Source of the DNA: Symbiodinium kawagutii
Lineage: Eukaryota > Sar > Dinophyceae > Suessiales > Symbiodiniaceae
Length of the DNA stretch: 64,000 bases
NCBI GenBank assembly: GCA_009767595.1
Contig: VSDK01027004.1
Coordinates: 308,678-372,677 of the forward strand
Reading direction: 5' to 3'
Shown one piece after another: positions 1 to 11,195 of the stretch. Positions within the stretch are counted from its first letter, which is position 1. Every line of letters starts with the position of its first letter. The notes under the pieces are model-generated. The model was not told where the DNA came from and did no database searches. It worked only from the letters and a program-made list of their open reading frames with translations. The position numbers and the translations under genes are program-made.

Positions 1-662
1 GAACCGCTTGTAGCCGCTCATGAAGAAAACGCATGAATAAGAATGGCCTTCTTTTACCAGCCATGATCAGGTTCATTTAGCAACCATCAGCAGCTTTTCC
101 TGTGCTATTTGTTTCCGTTTCTGTCATGATTTGCTGCTGCATTGCTGTCATCCTTGGCCTCGACTTCCCTCTTTAAGCCCCCCAACCAATCTTGGGGAAA
201 CTGGACGTCTCCAGTCTTTGAACAGCCCCTGTATATCTGGAACGCATTTCACCCAAATCATTCAAAGGCACCTCTTCATACTGCGAAAAGCTTCCGACAA
301 TTGTTGTAGAAAAAACATATGAACAAACACATGGTCAAAGCACAGAAAAGAAAGTACTTTCCAGTGACCTACACTGCCTGAATGAAAGCAAGGTCGTAAT
401 ACGATCACCATGTGCCATGTGCTTTGGCAAATCCATGGTTTGGCATCGGCGGATAGCAAGAACAAATACAAACCATGAGGAGTACCAAGTCAAAGCAATC
501 CATTTCTCAGGTGCCCTGCCCTGAGTCCCAGATCCTTGTATCCAATGTCAATTCCTGTATGCTGCGTGGCCAACAACAATGGTTAGAATTCTGCCCACCA
601 CAAGCTATGCAGAAGCCCCAATCACGCAGGTATAGCCTATTGACAAGATGTAGCTTCTATAC

Positions 663-991
663 CCCTGTTGCAGGTCCTATCATTCACTGTAGCAAGCAAC
701 TAAACGACCAAATCAACCCCCAAAGCACCATGATCAACTAAATCACCAACCAACCACCCAAATCAACCTACCATCCAACCAACCCAGTGAACCAAATCAA
801 CCAATCGAATCAACAATCCGACTGACCAACCAAGTCAACCAACCGACTAAGGAACCAACCAAATCAACAAACCGCTAACTAACGAACCAAATCAAAGTTC
901 AATCGGCCAAATCAGTCAATTTGTCCAAGTTGGGGTGGTTAGTTAGTCAGTTGGTTGGTTGCTACAGTGAATGATAGGACCTGCAACAGGG
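663..991. repeat. Short foldback element with 31-bp perfect inverted repeats
   Basis: Bases 663-693 are the exact reverse complement of 961-991. The about 270 bp between them is made of complementary tetranucleotide-like words (ACCAACCAAATC on the left, GGTTAGTTGG on the right), so the whole segment can fold on itself. It looks like a small non-autonomous foldback or MITE-like element. No target duplication was identified. Confidence 0.6.
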
Positions 992-1530
992 TTATCAGCA
1001 GCCGAGCAACTTGCCGATCAAACCAATCAGATTGACCCATCAAGTCCAAGCAACCACCAACCAGGTAGTTGTTTAACCACTTATTGTTGGTTAGTATCCC
1101 TATTGTTAGGATCCCTATTGTTAGTTAACCAAAATCCCTGTTGTTGTTAACCAGGTAGTTGTTGAACCACTTATTGTTGGCTAGCATCCCCATTGTTGGT
1201 AGTTGGTTAGTATCCCAACGAGATAGTTGTTAAACCCCCAACGAGATAGTTGTTCAACCCTTTATTAACCACTATTAACCACTATTATTAACCACTATTG
1301 TTGGCTAATGCCCCCTATTGTTAACCAGCTTTCACCGATCAAGTCAACCAAATCAAAGCTCATCCAAGCAACTCAGCTGTCTGAACTTCTGATGCAACGG
1401 CCTGAGACCTTGACGGTGGCGAGGGTGGACCAAGCACCACCCGGGTGGCACTCCGGGGAGGTGCTTGGTCATGGGTGATCAGCTGGATCGTTGGCTTAGA
1501 TATTTTTGGCCAGGGGTTGGCTTATATATG

Positions 1531-1641
1531 GTGGGTTCTCAAGATGGGGGTACCCCCAAATCATCCTTTTATCATCCTTTTTTGAAACATTTATGGTAAT
1601 AAATGCACCATTTCTTGGTGTACCATGTTTTGAGAACCACT
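1531..1641. mobile_element. F1 inverted-repeat element, diverged copy
   Basis: It starts GTGGGTTCTCAAGATGGGGG and ends with the near-complement TTTTGAGAACCAC. The core contains the family words CCCCCAAATCATCC and GGTAATAAATG. The same arrangement recurs near 7.6, 38.8, 45.1, 47.9, 54.7, 58.1 and 63.0 kb. The size, inverted termini and lack of coding capacity fit a MITE or introner-like element. Confidence 0.65.
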
Positions 1642-2340
1642 CATATGGTCATGCGGTCCAATGAATTTAATAACAAACTAATCAGCTATGTCAACAGCAG
1701 TCCAAGGTGCTCACTACTGGTGGTTGGCATGATGCATTCTGACAAATAGACTGGCTAACATCGAACTAACGAATCATGGCCCATGGCCATTGACAATTAC
1801 TTGATTATGGTTTGCACACTCATTGTTGATATGGTTTGAAACAGGTTGATGAATGTTGGTCACAGCCTTTAAAGGAGGTTATTGGTTGAGAATCAAGAAT
1901 ATGGTGTGCAATCATGGTTACGGATGGTTATGAAGCTGGTTAATCATGATTTGTAACCGTGACTAATGACTAATGTCTTGTTGCATTCAAAAATCTTGCA
2001 CGAGTATAAGCGTAACTTTGAATCATTGTGACGGTAAGTGAGCAGCATTGCAGTGAAAGGTCACGGTCTGAGTCCAACAGTCCAAATCTCCTCACGCACA
2101 ATCACCCACATCTTTAGACCTTGAGTAAGCTTGAGCACGGCAGGATTCCACATTGCCCGAACCCTAACCTCCACAAGACCACTGATACCACTGCATCCTT
2201 GGCAGCCCGATGGCACTGCCCCATGTTTTATATCTTCCTGCTCATCCTCTTCTTTCTGGTCGGGGCCCTCATGATCACATCCTTCGCATCATGAATATGA
2301 TCGTTGTCATCCTAGCCATCGTTTTTGCACGTTCTTGTCA

Positions 2341-2416
2341 TCATTCTCATCACCAGCACCAGCACCAGCACCAGCACCACCACCAGCACCAGCACCACCA
2401 CCACCACCACCACCAG

Positions 2417-2479
<63 letters not shown>
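2341..2479. repeat. CAC/CAG then (ATC)n microsatellite
   Basis: A CACCAG-rich run passes into about 20 perfect ATC triplets. All apparent ORFs across it (poly-His, poly-Ser, poly-Ile) are translations of the repeat. It lies just downstream, on the minus strand, of the second HDDC3 exon, so it is probably intronic. Confidence 0.9.
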
Positions 2480-2544
2480 GTTTCACCTCATCCTCATCAT
2501 CGCTGCTGTCATTCTCATCCCTCTTTGGTCAACTGGTGCCCGTG

Positions 2545-3446
2545 CCTTCTTCATCAGTGAGCTCCGCCACCAAACTGCCCACCTTGCTACCGAAGGCAGC
2601 ATCCAACTCAGCCCTGGTAGCATCGGTGTCCTTCAGCCGCAGGTAGGGAAGAAGGTAGTTCATGCTGGGGATTTCACGGAGAACCTAATGAGAAACCGAA
2701 AGGAATTTGCGATGATTCGTTCTGGGAACAAAAATGACAAGGGACTCTTTTCCATTCAATATGGTACCATATGGTACCCCCAATTGCCGTCAGAAAACGG
2801 TTGAAACCTTTCATTAAGAAGGAGCCAGGATGATGTGAAAGTTTGTCGCTGGCCAAGAAATCATGGGCTTTCCAGCCCAGAAAGCAATCTCCTGCCACAA
2901 ACATTCAGCCACTTGGCTATGGTTCCCCCATGATTAACCATTGTTGCCCAATTATTGTTGGTGGTTATCCCCCATGAAGGTTGGTTGATTAACTGCTTGA
3001 CCCAGCTCGCCATGTATAGCTGGGGTATATCCACCATTGTTGGTTATTATCCCCTATTATTAACCAGCAAACCCAGCTAGTTCAACCATTGGTTGCCATA
3101 TGATTGACCATTACAGTTGGCATATCCCTATTATTGCTCATTATCCCCTTGCTAACCATCTAGTTAAACCATTGGTTGGTTGATTAATATTGACCCATAG
3201 CCATCTAGTTGGTCATTATCCCCCATAGTTGCTAGATTTCATCCCCTATTATCAACCATAAACCATTGGTTGGTTGATTAACCGCTTGACCCAGCTGGCC
3301 ACTTCCAAGCGGTATCGGCGCCCCGGTCCTCCAAGGTATCGTGCAAGAGAGCTGCTTGCAGCGTCGCCAAATCCCTGACCCCGGACTCAGCCAAGATCCG
3401 CGCCACAGCCAGGGGATGGTTGATGTAGGGCGTCTGCTGCGGGTTC
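2545..3446 (-). CDS. HDDC3: HDDC3/MESH1-type HD-domain hydrolase, two exons (partial)
   Basis: Two exons of a metazoan SpoT homologue, which hydrolyses ppGpp and, in animals, NADPH. Exon 3329-3446 reads [14 protein letters not shown], then [15 protein letters not shown]. Exon about 2545-2630 continues [27 protein letters not shown]. Joined, they restore the HDxxED metal-binding/catalytic box at family spacing. The exon-1 acceptor is CACAAG|G. The donor is GAG|GACCGG (GA, not GT) and the exon-2 acceptor is GAAG|GACACC, so AGGAC is repeated at both ends of the 698-bp intron. The first exon (family AA..KHR.QRRK segment) and the C-terminal exons were not found; 1420-1480 is a weak candidate for a later exon. 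The upstream neighbour on the same strand is the zeta-like kinase. The 3' edge of exon 2 is approximate. Family assignment is strong; activity is inferred. Confidence 0.75.
2916..3300. repeat. Nested F2-like fragments inside the HDDC3 intron
   Basis: Overlapping pieces carry the F2 words GGTTGGTTGATTAAC, CTTGACCCAGCT and TATCCCCTATTATTAACC, repeated about four times. They lie within the intron 2631-3328. They look like several F2 inverted-repeat elements inserted into each other and since decayed. Confidence 0.55.
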
Positions 3447-4460
3447 CTTGTGGCACCAGGTGCGGCATTAGAACGTCTCACAATGAATGTGTATTGGATA
3501 CACATATCCAATATGTTTACATACATATCTATTTGTAAATACTAGTGCTGATAGATAGGTGGATAGATAGATAGATTGTATTCTTATTATATTTTCAAGC
3601 GTGCATGGGCCATAAACAAAGGATACTAATACATTCCGCATGCAAACACGTTAGCAAGCGCTACGGCTGCCACATTTTGAAACATACTGCTATATGCCAC
3701 TAACTCGCTAAATCTTTCCAATATGATCACTTCGATTGAGCAAAATCCTCATTTCAGGGGTGCAACTATGGACAGCCACCTGCTGATCACCAAATGATCC
3801 CACCTTCTCACAGTTGTTGTACTTTGGATGTTGCGGGTTGCAAGCACCCATTCTGGTGAACTCATGTCAGGTACTTGAGGCCACCGGTAGATGACAAAAG
3901 CTAGCATGGCGCCTGACCAGACTGGAAGAACAAACAACGATTTAGCACGCATTCATTCTTGTTGACGAAAACTGCAACAACAAAAACGGCCCTGGGGGAT
4001 TGAACCTAGCGAAGGAGGCAGGGGGGGGCAATAATTGAATTATGCAATTGACTAATTATTTGTGACTTTTGGAGGTCTTGTCCCTGCCAATTACTTGCTA
4101 ATGCCAGATCAACTTCAGCCAGCTGACGCTAGCTTTTGTGACTTCCGCGCAAATCAAGGGGATGTCGGGGGAAAAAAATGATTCATGATGAAATGGTCGA
4201 TCCGACTTTCATCAGGGGTGAGAGCATGTGTTTTGGCAATGGACCAAAAAACAGGTGAATGGCGGCACCTGCCAAATTTTCCCGTGACAACTCCATGGTC
4301 CAAGGATGTCCAAGGATCTTTCGAGTTTGATTTTGGTGCTTCAGAGCTGCAAATTGGATGGTTTGGAACAGGGTCGTCAGTGGATTGTCCGCTCCGCTTC
4401 CGCTACTTGGAAGAATCTCAGGCGCTTCACTCAGCGGCTCCCCTGGCTCCGCGCTTGCTT
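3447..4460. other. Intergenic or intronic, no gene seen
   Basis: A GATA/TAGA microsatellite lies near 3550-3580. No frame across this stretch shows exon-like composition bounded by splice signals. The missing N-terminal exon of HDDC3 would be expected here or in the GC-rich patch 4240-4630, but it was not recognised. Confidence 0.4.
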
Positions 4461-7400
4461 TCAGCAGCCCGCGGACGTTGGCCCATCCTTAAGACGTGGC
4501 AGGCGATGGTACTTCGCTGCAACTTCAGGGGCTTGCAGCCATTGTGTTCGGGGCCAGGTTGGTTTCCGGAAACTGCCTGCGATCAGTTTGAAGAGATGGA
4601 TGGTCAGATTGGAGATGACCCAAATCACATGACATGACTGACCAATGAAAACCATCAGGAAACCTTACAAATCTTCATCTCTCCAAAGATCCGTTACCAT
4701 CAGCAGCCTCTGGATTGACATCGCAGCCTTCAGCACCTTCAGGCGCAGCTCGGGCTTGCTGACAAATGGAGGTCAGCGCAGGCGTGGCGTCGTTGTTGTC
4801 CACTTGAAGGAAGGTGTCCACGTTGGGCAGCAGCTTCTGAATAGCCAGTGGCAGTCTTTCCAGTGAGTCGGCCACCTGCTGGAGATGATGAATTCCGACC
4901 ATCTGCTGGGACCACGTTGGCTCTGATGGCTGTGTGCGATGAAGGAGGCATCGTTAAGGATCAACTTATGCTTGGGATGCTTGGATGCTTTCAATAGGTT
5001 TCATATACATCCGTTTGGGAGCCGGGAGGCACCACTCATGCAGGTCAACTCTGGCTACACACCGTGGCAGTAGCAGCAACAGCAACACAACAGGCTTCAG
5101 GATCCAGGATCAACTCATTAACATCCGAGATCACCTCAAATCCAAATTTGAATATGATTCTGGTTGGTGGTTTCAACATGTTCCAACCCCTTTGAAAAAT
5201 ATTTGCCAACCAACCATCTGTTAATGATTACTAGGGAAAATAAACATGTTTGAAACCACCAGCCAGAATATGATTTCAATTGATCGATCTTTTACAATCC
5301 TGTAGCTCTTCTTCCAAGCTTCTCGTTACAGCATGTTACAGCGGCTTTAATCGGGATTTTTCTGCGTACACCGATAAGCAAAGGAACTTCCTTTATATCT
5401 CTCTCCATCGCCATCCCGAAAGTGGAAGTTATACTTGGCTCATCTTAATTAATCTGTTCACAAATCCGGGGTTCTATTTTTCTGGGTTCGGTTCACTGAT
5501 GAGCAGGAAACTCCTCTATGATTACATGGCTTGTGGTGATTCCGTGTAAGTCCTTTTCCGACCCCATAGATGTTCTCAACAAGTGATTGGCTGCCCATAG
5601 TGGCTGTCCAAAATCCCTGGCTTTGATGCACTCAAAATTGATCAGCATGTGACCTGCGCAAGCAATTGGTGGTATATGCATGATTAGCCGCTACAGAAAA
5701 ATATAGATAGATGATGATAGATGCATGGAGAGACAAATGGATAGATACAGTAGATGGATAAATGATGGATAGATGATGGATGGACAAATGGATAGATTGA
5801 CAAACAAACAAACAAGCAAACAAACAAACAAACAAACAAACAAACAAGCGATCTAGCGAGCAAGCAAGCAAGCAACCAAACAAACAAACAAACAAACAAC
5901 CAAGCGAGCCAGCGAGCGCGCAAGCAAGCCAGCCAGCCAGCCAGCCAGCAAACAAACGACCAAGCGAGCGAGCGAGCAAGCCAGCCAGCAAACAAACAAA
6001 CAAACGACATACAGCCTGAAAATGTAACAAATCAATTCCCACCCACACACACACTCTCTCAGGCCACACCCCCAGAGAGCAACATCCTTAGGTTCTCTTT
6101 CATGCCTTCCTGCCTCTGTCCTACTGACCATGCGGCCCTGCACGCCACGTGCAATGGCTCTCTGGTAAACCGTCTCCTCCCTCGCGTGCACATACATCAG
6201 CACCACCCGGACTTCGGGCAACTTTTGCCTGGTGAACATTGGTGGTCTGCGGCAACCACTGGGAGATCTATAGCTCTAAGGTCCAGAGAAGGACGACTCT
6301 TGTGGTCAATGTGGTTAAGTGGATCGAACATTGATTGATCATTCCGTGTTCTCTCTCCCTCTGAACTATAGTGATTCTCCCACGTCCTATAGGCTCTTGA
6401 TTTTGAAGATTCACAAGTTTCGGTCCAGCCTCAGCTTTTCCAAGACTCGCGAATACCAGGATCCATGCCGCAAAGAGCTGTCAACTAGCAGGTTTCCTGA
6501 GATTTTTGGAGGGTCAGCTAGCCAAAGCATCGAGAGTTTCCGTGCAAATTTCTGGGGTTTTGCATGCTTCATCACTCCTGTTTCAGATATCTGTCAACAA
6601 TTAACACGTTGTGAAGGGACTGAGAACATGAGCAGCAACATCGTGAAAAAGAGGCAAATCATGCTGCTACTTTGCCTGATCATGGTGCCAGTTCAGCCCA
6701 CAAGAATCAAAAGTGCCACGCAAGTTCGCTGAAACACCACCGGCTGCTGGATGCCCAGCTTCGTTTCTGTTGCAAGGCATACATGAGGCTCAATTCTGTC
6801 AGTAAGCCTGCTTCCAATCTGGTCATCACAGCTGCGCTGGCTCGATTCTGCTCAACGTAGTTCTGATATTCTGGAAGTTGCTTGGCCAAGTGGTCAGGGT
6901 TGATGTACACCTTGGCTGCCAAACATGGGCTCGCTGCAAGCACCTGGCTACGCAGCAAACGGCGTAGACATCTCTGTGTGTGTTCCGACATGGCCGTCTT
7001 TCGCTAGGGGCATGCCCTGAACTGTTCATTCCAAACGTACTCCAGGCTATGTCAGGCCCGAGGGTCCAGGCCTTAATCATCAAAACTCCACTTTCCGAAA
7101 GCATTTTGCATTGCCGAAAATCTAAGGCCAAGGAGCGAAGTCATCAAGGGGAAGGATGCCCTCCTCCTTCATCCATCGAATCACATGAGTTTTGCCCACG
7201 CCCATGGCACCAGCGGTGAAAATCAAGAGAGGTTCACGGCACGAAAGTTTCACGCTGTCAACCAGTTTGGTCACTAAGCCTTAGCTGGCACCAGGGTGGA
7301 TGAACATTTGGGGGTTACGTCCATGGGTTTGCAGTTTGCCATAGCACACAAACCGCCCCTCACCAAGATTGCGATGGATCCCACAAACATCAAGGTTGTC

Positions 7401-8083
7401 CAAGAAGTATAACAATTTAGATTTGGCACTAAGCCAAGGAACCATCCTGAAACTGCTGCCGCTCCAAGGTGTAGTGTCCATGGTAAGAAGTGTCCACCAA
7501 ACGTCGGGCGGCTGAAAGAGGACCCTCTGCAAGTTCGAAAGGGACCTGGGTGTTTCTCAAAATAGGGGTACCCCTAAATCATCCATTAATAGTCATTTAT
7601 AGTAACAAACCAGCCATTTTTTGGGCCCCCCATTTTGAGAAACCACCACCTGGCAGCAAACTGACCCCTTCTGTGTGGCGGTAGGCAGCCTCAACCCTTT
7701 CCCAGTCAACATGTTGGTCAAGCATAGCATCTACACCGTGTGCATCCGTGTGCTATGCTGCTTTGACACAACCATAAACCACCCAATTAACCTCCAATTC
7801 CGATCTTATAGCGATCCGGGAGCAATTAACCCAGAAAAACCACATTTTTTTTTACCGGGGCATCTCAGAGGATTGGCCCTACCACAGCACCTGCAGAAAA
7901 ACGACATCCACACCCCAACAAAAATCATAGACAATGCAGGCCCCATTTTCTATGCCGAAGGTCCTGCTGTGCATAGTTGAGCTGAGTGCAAATTTTCCAG
8001 TTGTAGTCGCTGGGCGTCGTCCATGATGCAGCCAGGGTGACCCTTCGAGGTTTCCACCTTTTGGATCCTGATCTGACGACCTT
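4461..8083 (-). CDS. Zeta-toxin-like P-loop kinase, multi-exon
   Basis: Minus-strand exons: about 7985-8083 (candidate), 7650-about 7755, 7443-7526, 7137-7279, 6763-6910, 6430-6496, 6114-6228, 4698-4875 and perhaps 4461-4576 with a stop. The 7137-7279 exon encodes the Walker A loop GAMGVGKTH. The next has INPDHLAKQLPEY and an EAGLLTEL segment. 6430-6496 has LLVDSSLRHGSWY. 6114-6228 has VRVVLMYVHAREETV. 4698-4875 carries the SLERLP, LPNVDTFLQVDNN region. This is the order of zeta-toxin/P-loop kinase domains in protists; bacterial relatives phosphorylate UDP-N-acetylglucosamine, while eukaryotic substrates are unknown. Phases agree at every junction from 7650 to 4698. Donors in order are GT, GT, GC, GA, GC, GC. 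The 7527-7649 intron is almost entirely an F1 element. The first exon(s) and the true C-terminus are uncertain. Nothing suggests a toxin-antitoxin module. Confidence 0.72.
5696..6003. repeat. GATA/GATG and CAAA/CAAG/CCAG tetranucleotide arrays
   Basis: ATAGATAGATGATGGA words run to about 5795, then CAAACAAA, AGCAAGCA, AGCGAGCG and AGCCAGCC runs to about 6003. The array lies in the intron between kinase exons 6114-6228 and 4698-4875. The Cys/Leu-rich ORFs read across it are artefacts of the repeat. Confidence 0.9.
7552..7648. mobile_element. F1 inverted-repeat element forming a whole intron
   Basis: Left end TGTTTCTCAAAATAGGGG, right end CCCATTTTGAGAAACCACC, with the family core (AAATCATCC, AGTAACAAACC, CCATTTTTTGGG) between. 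On the minus strand it fills most of the 123-bp intron 7527-7649 of the kinase. The donor falls at the element edge (CCAG|GTGGTGGTTTCTC) and the acceptor (TTGCAG) is about 20 bp beyond the other end. The element therefore seems to have brought the 5' splice site. Confidence 0.7.
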
Positions 8084-9621
8084 GGCCCGGCATGTCATCA
8101 TTCCCGGGCCCACGGAAGCAACCAACCAGCCCCAGAGACCATTGCAGGTAGCACCACTGACATAGCCACATGGTTGATTTTCATTCCTCATTCTTAACCA
8201 CGATTAAGCCGATTAAGCAACCAGATCCACACAACGAAGCATGAACTGGCCATTAAAATCCATCAACCATAGCTGCTACAAGATCATACAAAATATATCT
8301 CTTTCTCTCCATCACCACCTGCCAAATCTATAAGCAGCATTACCCATCTGCCAAATGATTCCAAAAGCGCAACAGACCTTCATAACTCTGAGGACAGGAC
8401 CAAACAGCCGGGCAAAGTCGCAGCTGCAGTGTGGTAGCTGCTTGATCGACAGCTGAATCCTTGGCAGTGCAATCCTTGGCCCTGGGGGATGACCAACCCC
8501 TTGGCCCGTCTACGAAACTCCGTTGCTATCTACCCTCCATAACCATTCTCAACTCTTAGAAACTCCTAGAAAAGCTATGGATCTACCATGACAAATAAGT
8601 CAAATAAGTAATTAGGCCAGGTATGGTCAGGTTTTCAACCATGTTCCACCTCGATAATTTTTGACAAGATGGCTCGCACATCACAAAACATCCTTCCAAC
8701 TATGTGTTTGGCGGTCTGGGCCGTGGCAAAACATCATTCACGATTGAGCCGCGAACTGATGATAGGCGTAGGATGATACAAACCTCGTAAAGCAAGCCAA
8801 GCAGCATCCAACGACATCTCTTAGCAAAAAAACTAAACTGCTGTTTCTTGGCCATCAGTATGGATCAATTCCGCTGATTGGGTTGGCCTGGCATTTGTTT
8901 GGCTGTACTATCCCGTTATCAACGACCGAATTGTTCCATCAGCGTATCTTCACTTGCTTTACAGCCACTTGTGCCTTGAACCAAACAAAACCCAACCAAC
9001 TTCAGCAAGGTAGGTATCAGTGGGGCTGACTCAATGCAAAACGATAATCCAAGAAAATGGTGGATTAGGTGGAAACCACCCACACGTCTAAGTCATTGCA
9101 TATTGCTGGTCATCCGGGGCCATCTAGGATTTCTCATCATTGTCGACCATTCAGTTTGGCGCCATGCGCCAATGATGGCGGATCATGGTTGCTGCTTGCC
9201 ATCCCGTTGGTTTGACCATATTTATCCATAAATTATCAACCATCATGATTATCAGTACCGTAGCCATCATTAATCCTTCATAATTCATGATTCAGTGTTG
9301 GTTCGGTTCCCCATTATGGAAAATGATCGGTATTTATTGGATTATGGCTAACCAACATCCATCAAATCATCGAATCATCAACCACCATTTGAGGCAGTAA
9401 GAAAACTGGGCTACAAGATGAATTCTATAACCAGTTTGAACCTTATCGTTTTCTTGTTCCTTTTCGTTACCAAAACCCAGCTTTCATGAATATTTACTTT
9501 AATAGAACAATAGAATGGACAAACATCTAGACAGCGACGCTTTCGCAATGTCTTTTGATCATTTTTTCCATCGTTTTCTTATCGCTTTTGGGGTTCTATT
9601 CTTTACCGTTTCACATGGAAA
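8084..9621. other. Long stretch without a firm gene
   Basis: Mostly AT-rich. A GC-richer patch at 8400-8520 is open in several minus-strand frames and might hold an upstream exon of the kinase, but no frame is clearly preferred. No repeat family member was recognised from 8600 to 9600. Confidence 0.35.
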
Positions 9622-10616
9622 CTGGGGTGTATTTAAGATAGTCAAATAATCACTCTGATTTTTTTTGTCAGCCTAACTGGGGTGTACTTGAGGAACTTGA
9701 GGAAGTCAAAAAATCAAATCTAATGTCTTGGATTTTTGTCATTCACATGTTTTAGAACATATTCAAACCATTTTGACTTGTACTTAAGGAAGTCAAACCA
9801 GTGCAGTGGAGTGTTATTTTGTGACTTGCGGTCATCCATCCATCCATTCATACATCCATCCATACATCCTTATATCATGACATCCATACACATAGACGTA
9901 TACATACACATACACACATGCACGCATAGACGCATGCACGCAGGCACGCATACACGAAACCCATACACGCGACACATACACACATACACACAAACACAAA
10001 TATAGTTTGTGATAGCAGACTGCCGGTTTAGTAAACCAAAAATAATTCTGTTCTTAACAGTGTTATTCACTTTACTTTGCGACTTCAAACTGAGTTACTT
10101 AACTCAACTCTAGCACCGTTGTAAAGTTATGTGATTTTAAAATTAGGTGGCTCCTACTTCAATAAAGTTAGTTGACACCATTAAATCTGTTTTAAACGTT
10201 GGCACCACTTAGTCTGATTTAATCATATGTTTCTAAGCTTAATTCGAGTAAGACCTGGGCTTTGATACACTTGAGTGGTGAGTAAATCAAAGCCTCATTG
10301 AAATGCATCGAGTCCACTTGTTTAAAATTTAGCTAGTCGAACTGACCTATTGACATGTAGACTTTCAAGTTGCCTGCTCTAATTTAAGTTTGTCATTTAG
10401 TTGCTACCATTGGATTACAATTGTAATTGTTCAAAGCTTACTTACAAACTAGACTTTGTCTTAACATGTCTTACCTCTGTTTACCCGCTAAAATTTATTG
10501 TTACTTTATGCTACTTTAGTCACACCACAAGTGGTGTACTAGTTCATCTAAGTTACTTGTCAACATTTAGACTTTCGTCTGTGAATTTAGTTTCTACTAA
10601 TTGGTTTAAAGTCACC

Positions 10617-10942
10617 ATTGGGAGCGCTCCGGAGTGTTTTTTTAAGCCTGGTTGAACATCATTCGGGAGCGCTCCGGGCTGTTTTAAGCCTGATTGAACA
10701 TCATTCGGGAGCGCTCCGGACTGTTTTAAGCCTGATTGAACATCATTCGGGAGCGCTCCGGACTGTTTTAAGCCTGATTGAACATCATTCGGGAGCGCTC
10801 CGGACTGTTTTAAGCCTGATTGAACATCATTCGGGAGCGCTCCGGACTGTTTTAAGACAGGTTGAACATCATTCGGGAGCGCTCCGGACTGTTTTAAGAC
10901 AGGTTGAACATCATTCGGGAGCGCTCCGGACTGTTTTAACCC
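10617..10942. repeat. 42-bp tandem repeat, eight units (left arm)
   Basis: Eight units, each carrying the near-palindromic core GGGAGCGCTCCGGA followed by CTGTTTTAAGCCTG or CTGTTTTAAGACAGG and TTGAACATCATTC. Because 42 is a multiple of three, the array stays open in one frame and gives a spurious repetitive ORF. Confidence 0.9.
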
Positions 10943-11078
10943 AAAATTATTTTTTCATTTTTTTTCAGCTGCACTTAAGATAATCACCTCGGCCAGGACG
11001 GGGACGCGGCGTCCCCCTCCTGGCCAAGGTGATTATCTTAAGTGCAGCTGAAAAAAATGAAAAAATAATTTTGGGTTA

Positions 11079-11195
11079 AAACAGTCCGGAGCGCTCCCGA
11101 ATGATGTTCAACCAGGCTTAAAACAGTCCAGAGCGCTCCCGAATGATGTTCAACCTGTCTTAAAACAGTCCGGAGCGCTCCCGAATGATGTTCAA
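11079..11195. repeat. 42-bp tandem repeat, three units (right arm)
   Basis: The reverse-complement counterpart of the left-arm array, but with three units. It is followed at about 11195-11290 by DNA with no counterpart at the matching place in the left arm. The arms therefore differ by five repeat units and by this segment. Confidence 0.85.

Larger units (their letters stand above)
1..2544. other. AT-rich non-coding stretch with repeats
   Basis: No convincing gene was found. From about 700 to 1330 the DNA is a degenerate repeat of ACCAACCAAATCAA-like words, and their complements occur as GTTGGTTAGT. The only GC-rich patch is 1380-1480. On the minus strand it reads an open segment containing HDQAPPRSATRVVLG, which weakly resembles the part of MESH1 after the HD core and could be a further HDDC3 exon. 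That reading is a guess. Confidence 0.4.

Noticed and set aside
2210..2804. Poly-His, poly-Ile and poly-Ser ORFs
   Set aside because: They are three frames of the same CAC/ATC microsatellite.
5632..6069. Cys/Leu-rich hydrophobic ORFs resembling membrane proteins
   Set aside because: They translate CAAA/CAAG/AGCG repeats; the only real coding part nearby is the kinase exon 6114-6228 in another context.
4461..8083. Bacterial toxin-antitoxin operon
   Set aside because: The kinase is split by spliceosomal introns and has no adjacent antitoxin-like gene.
10618..10983. 121-residue ORF with repeated HHSGALRTVL units
   Set aside because: It is the in-frame reading of the 42-bp tandem repeat in the foldback element; the right arm does not keep it.
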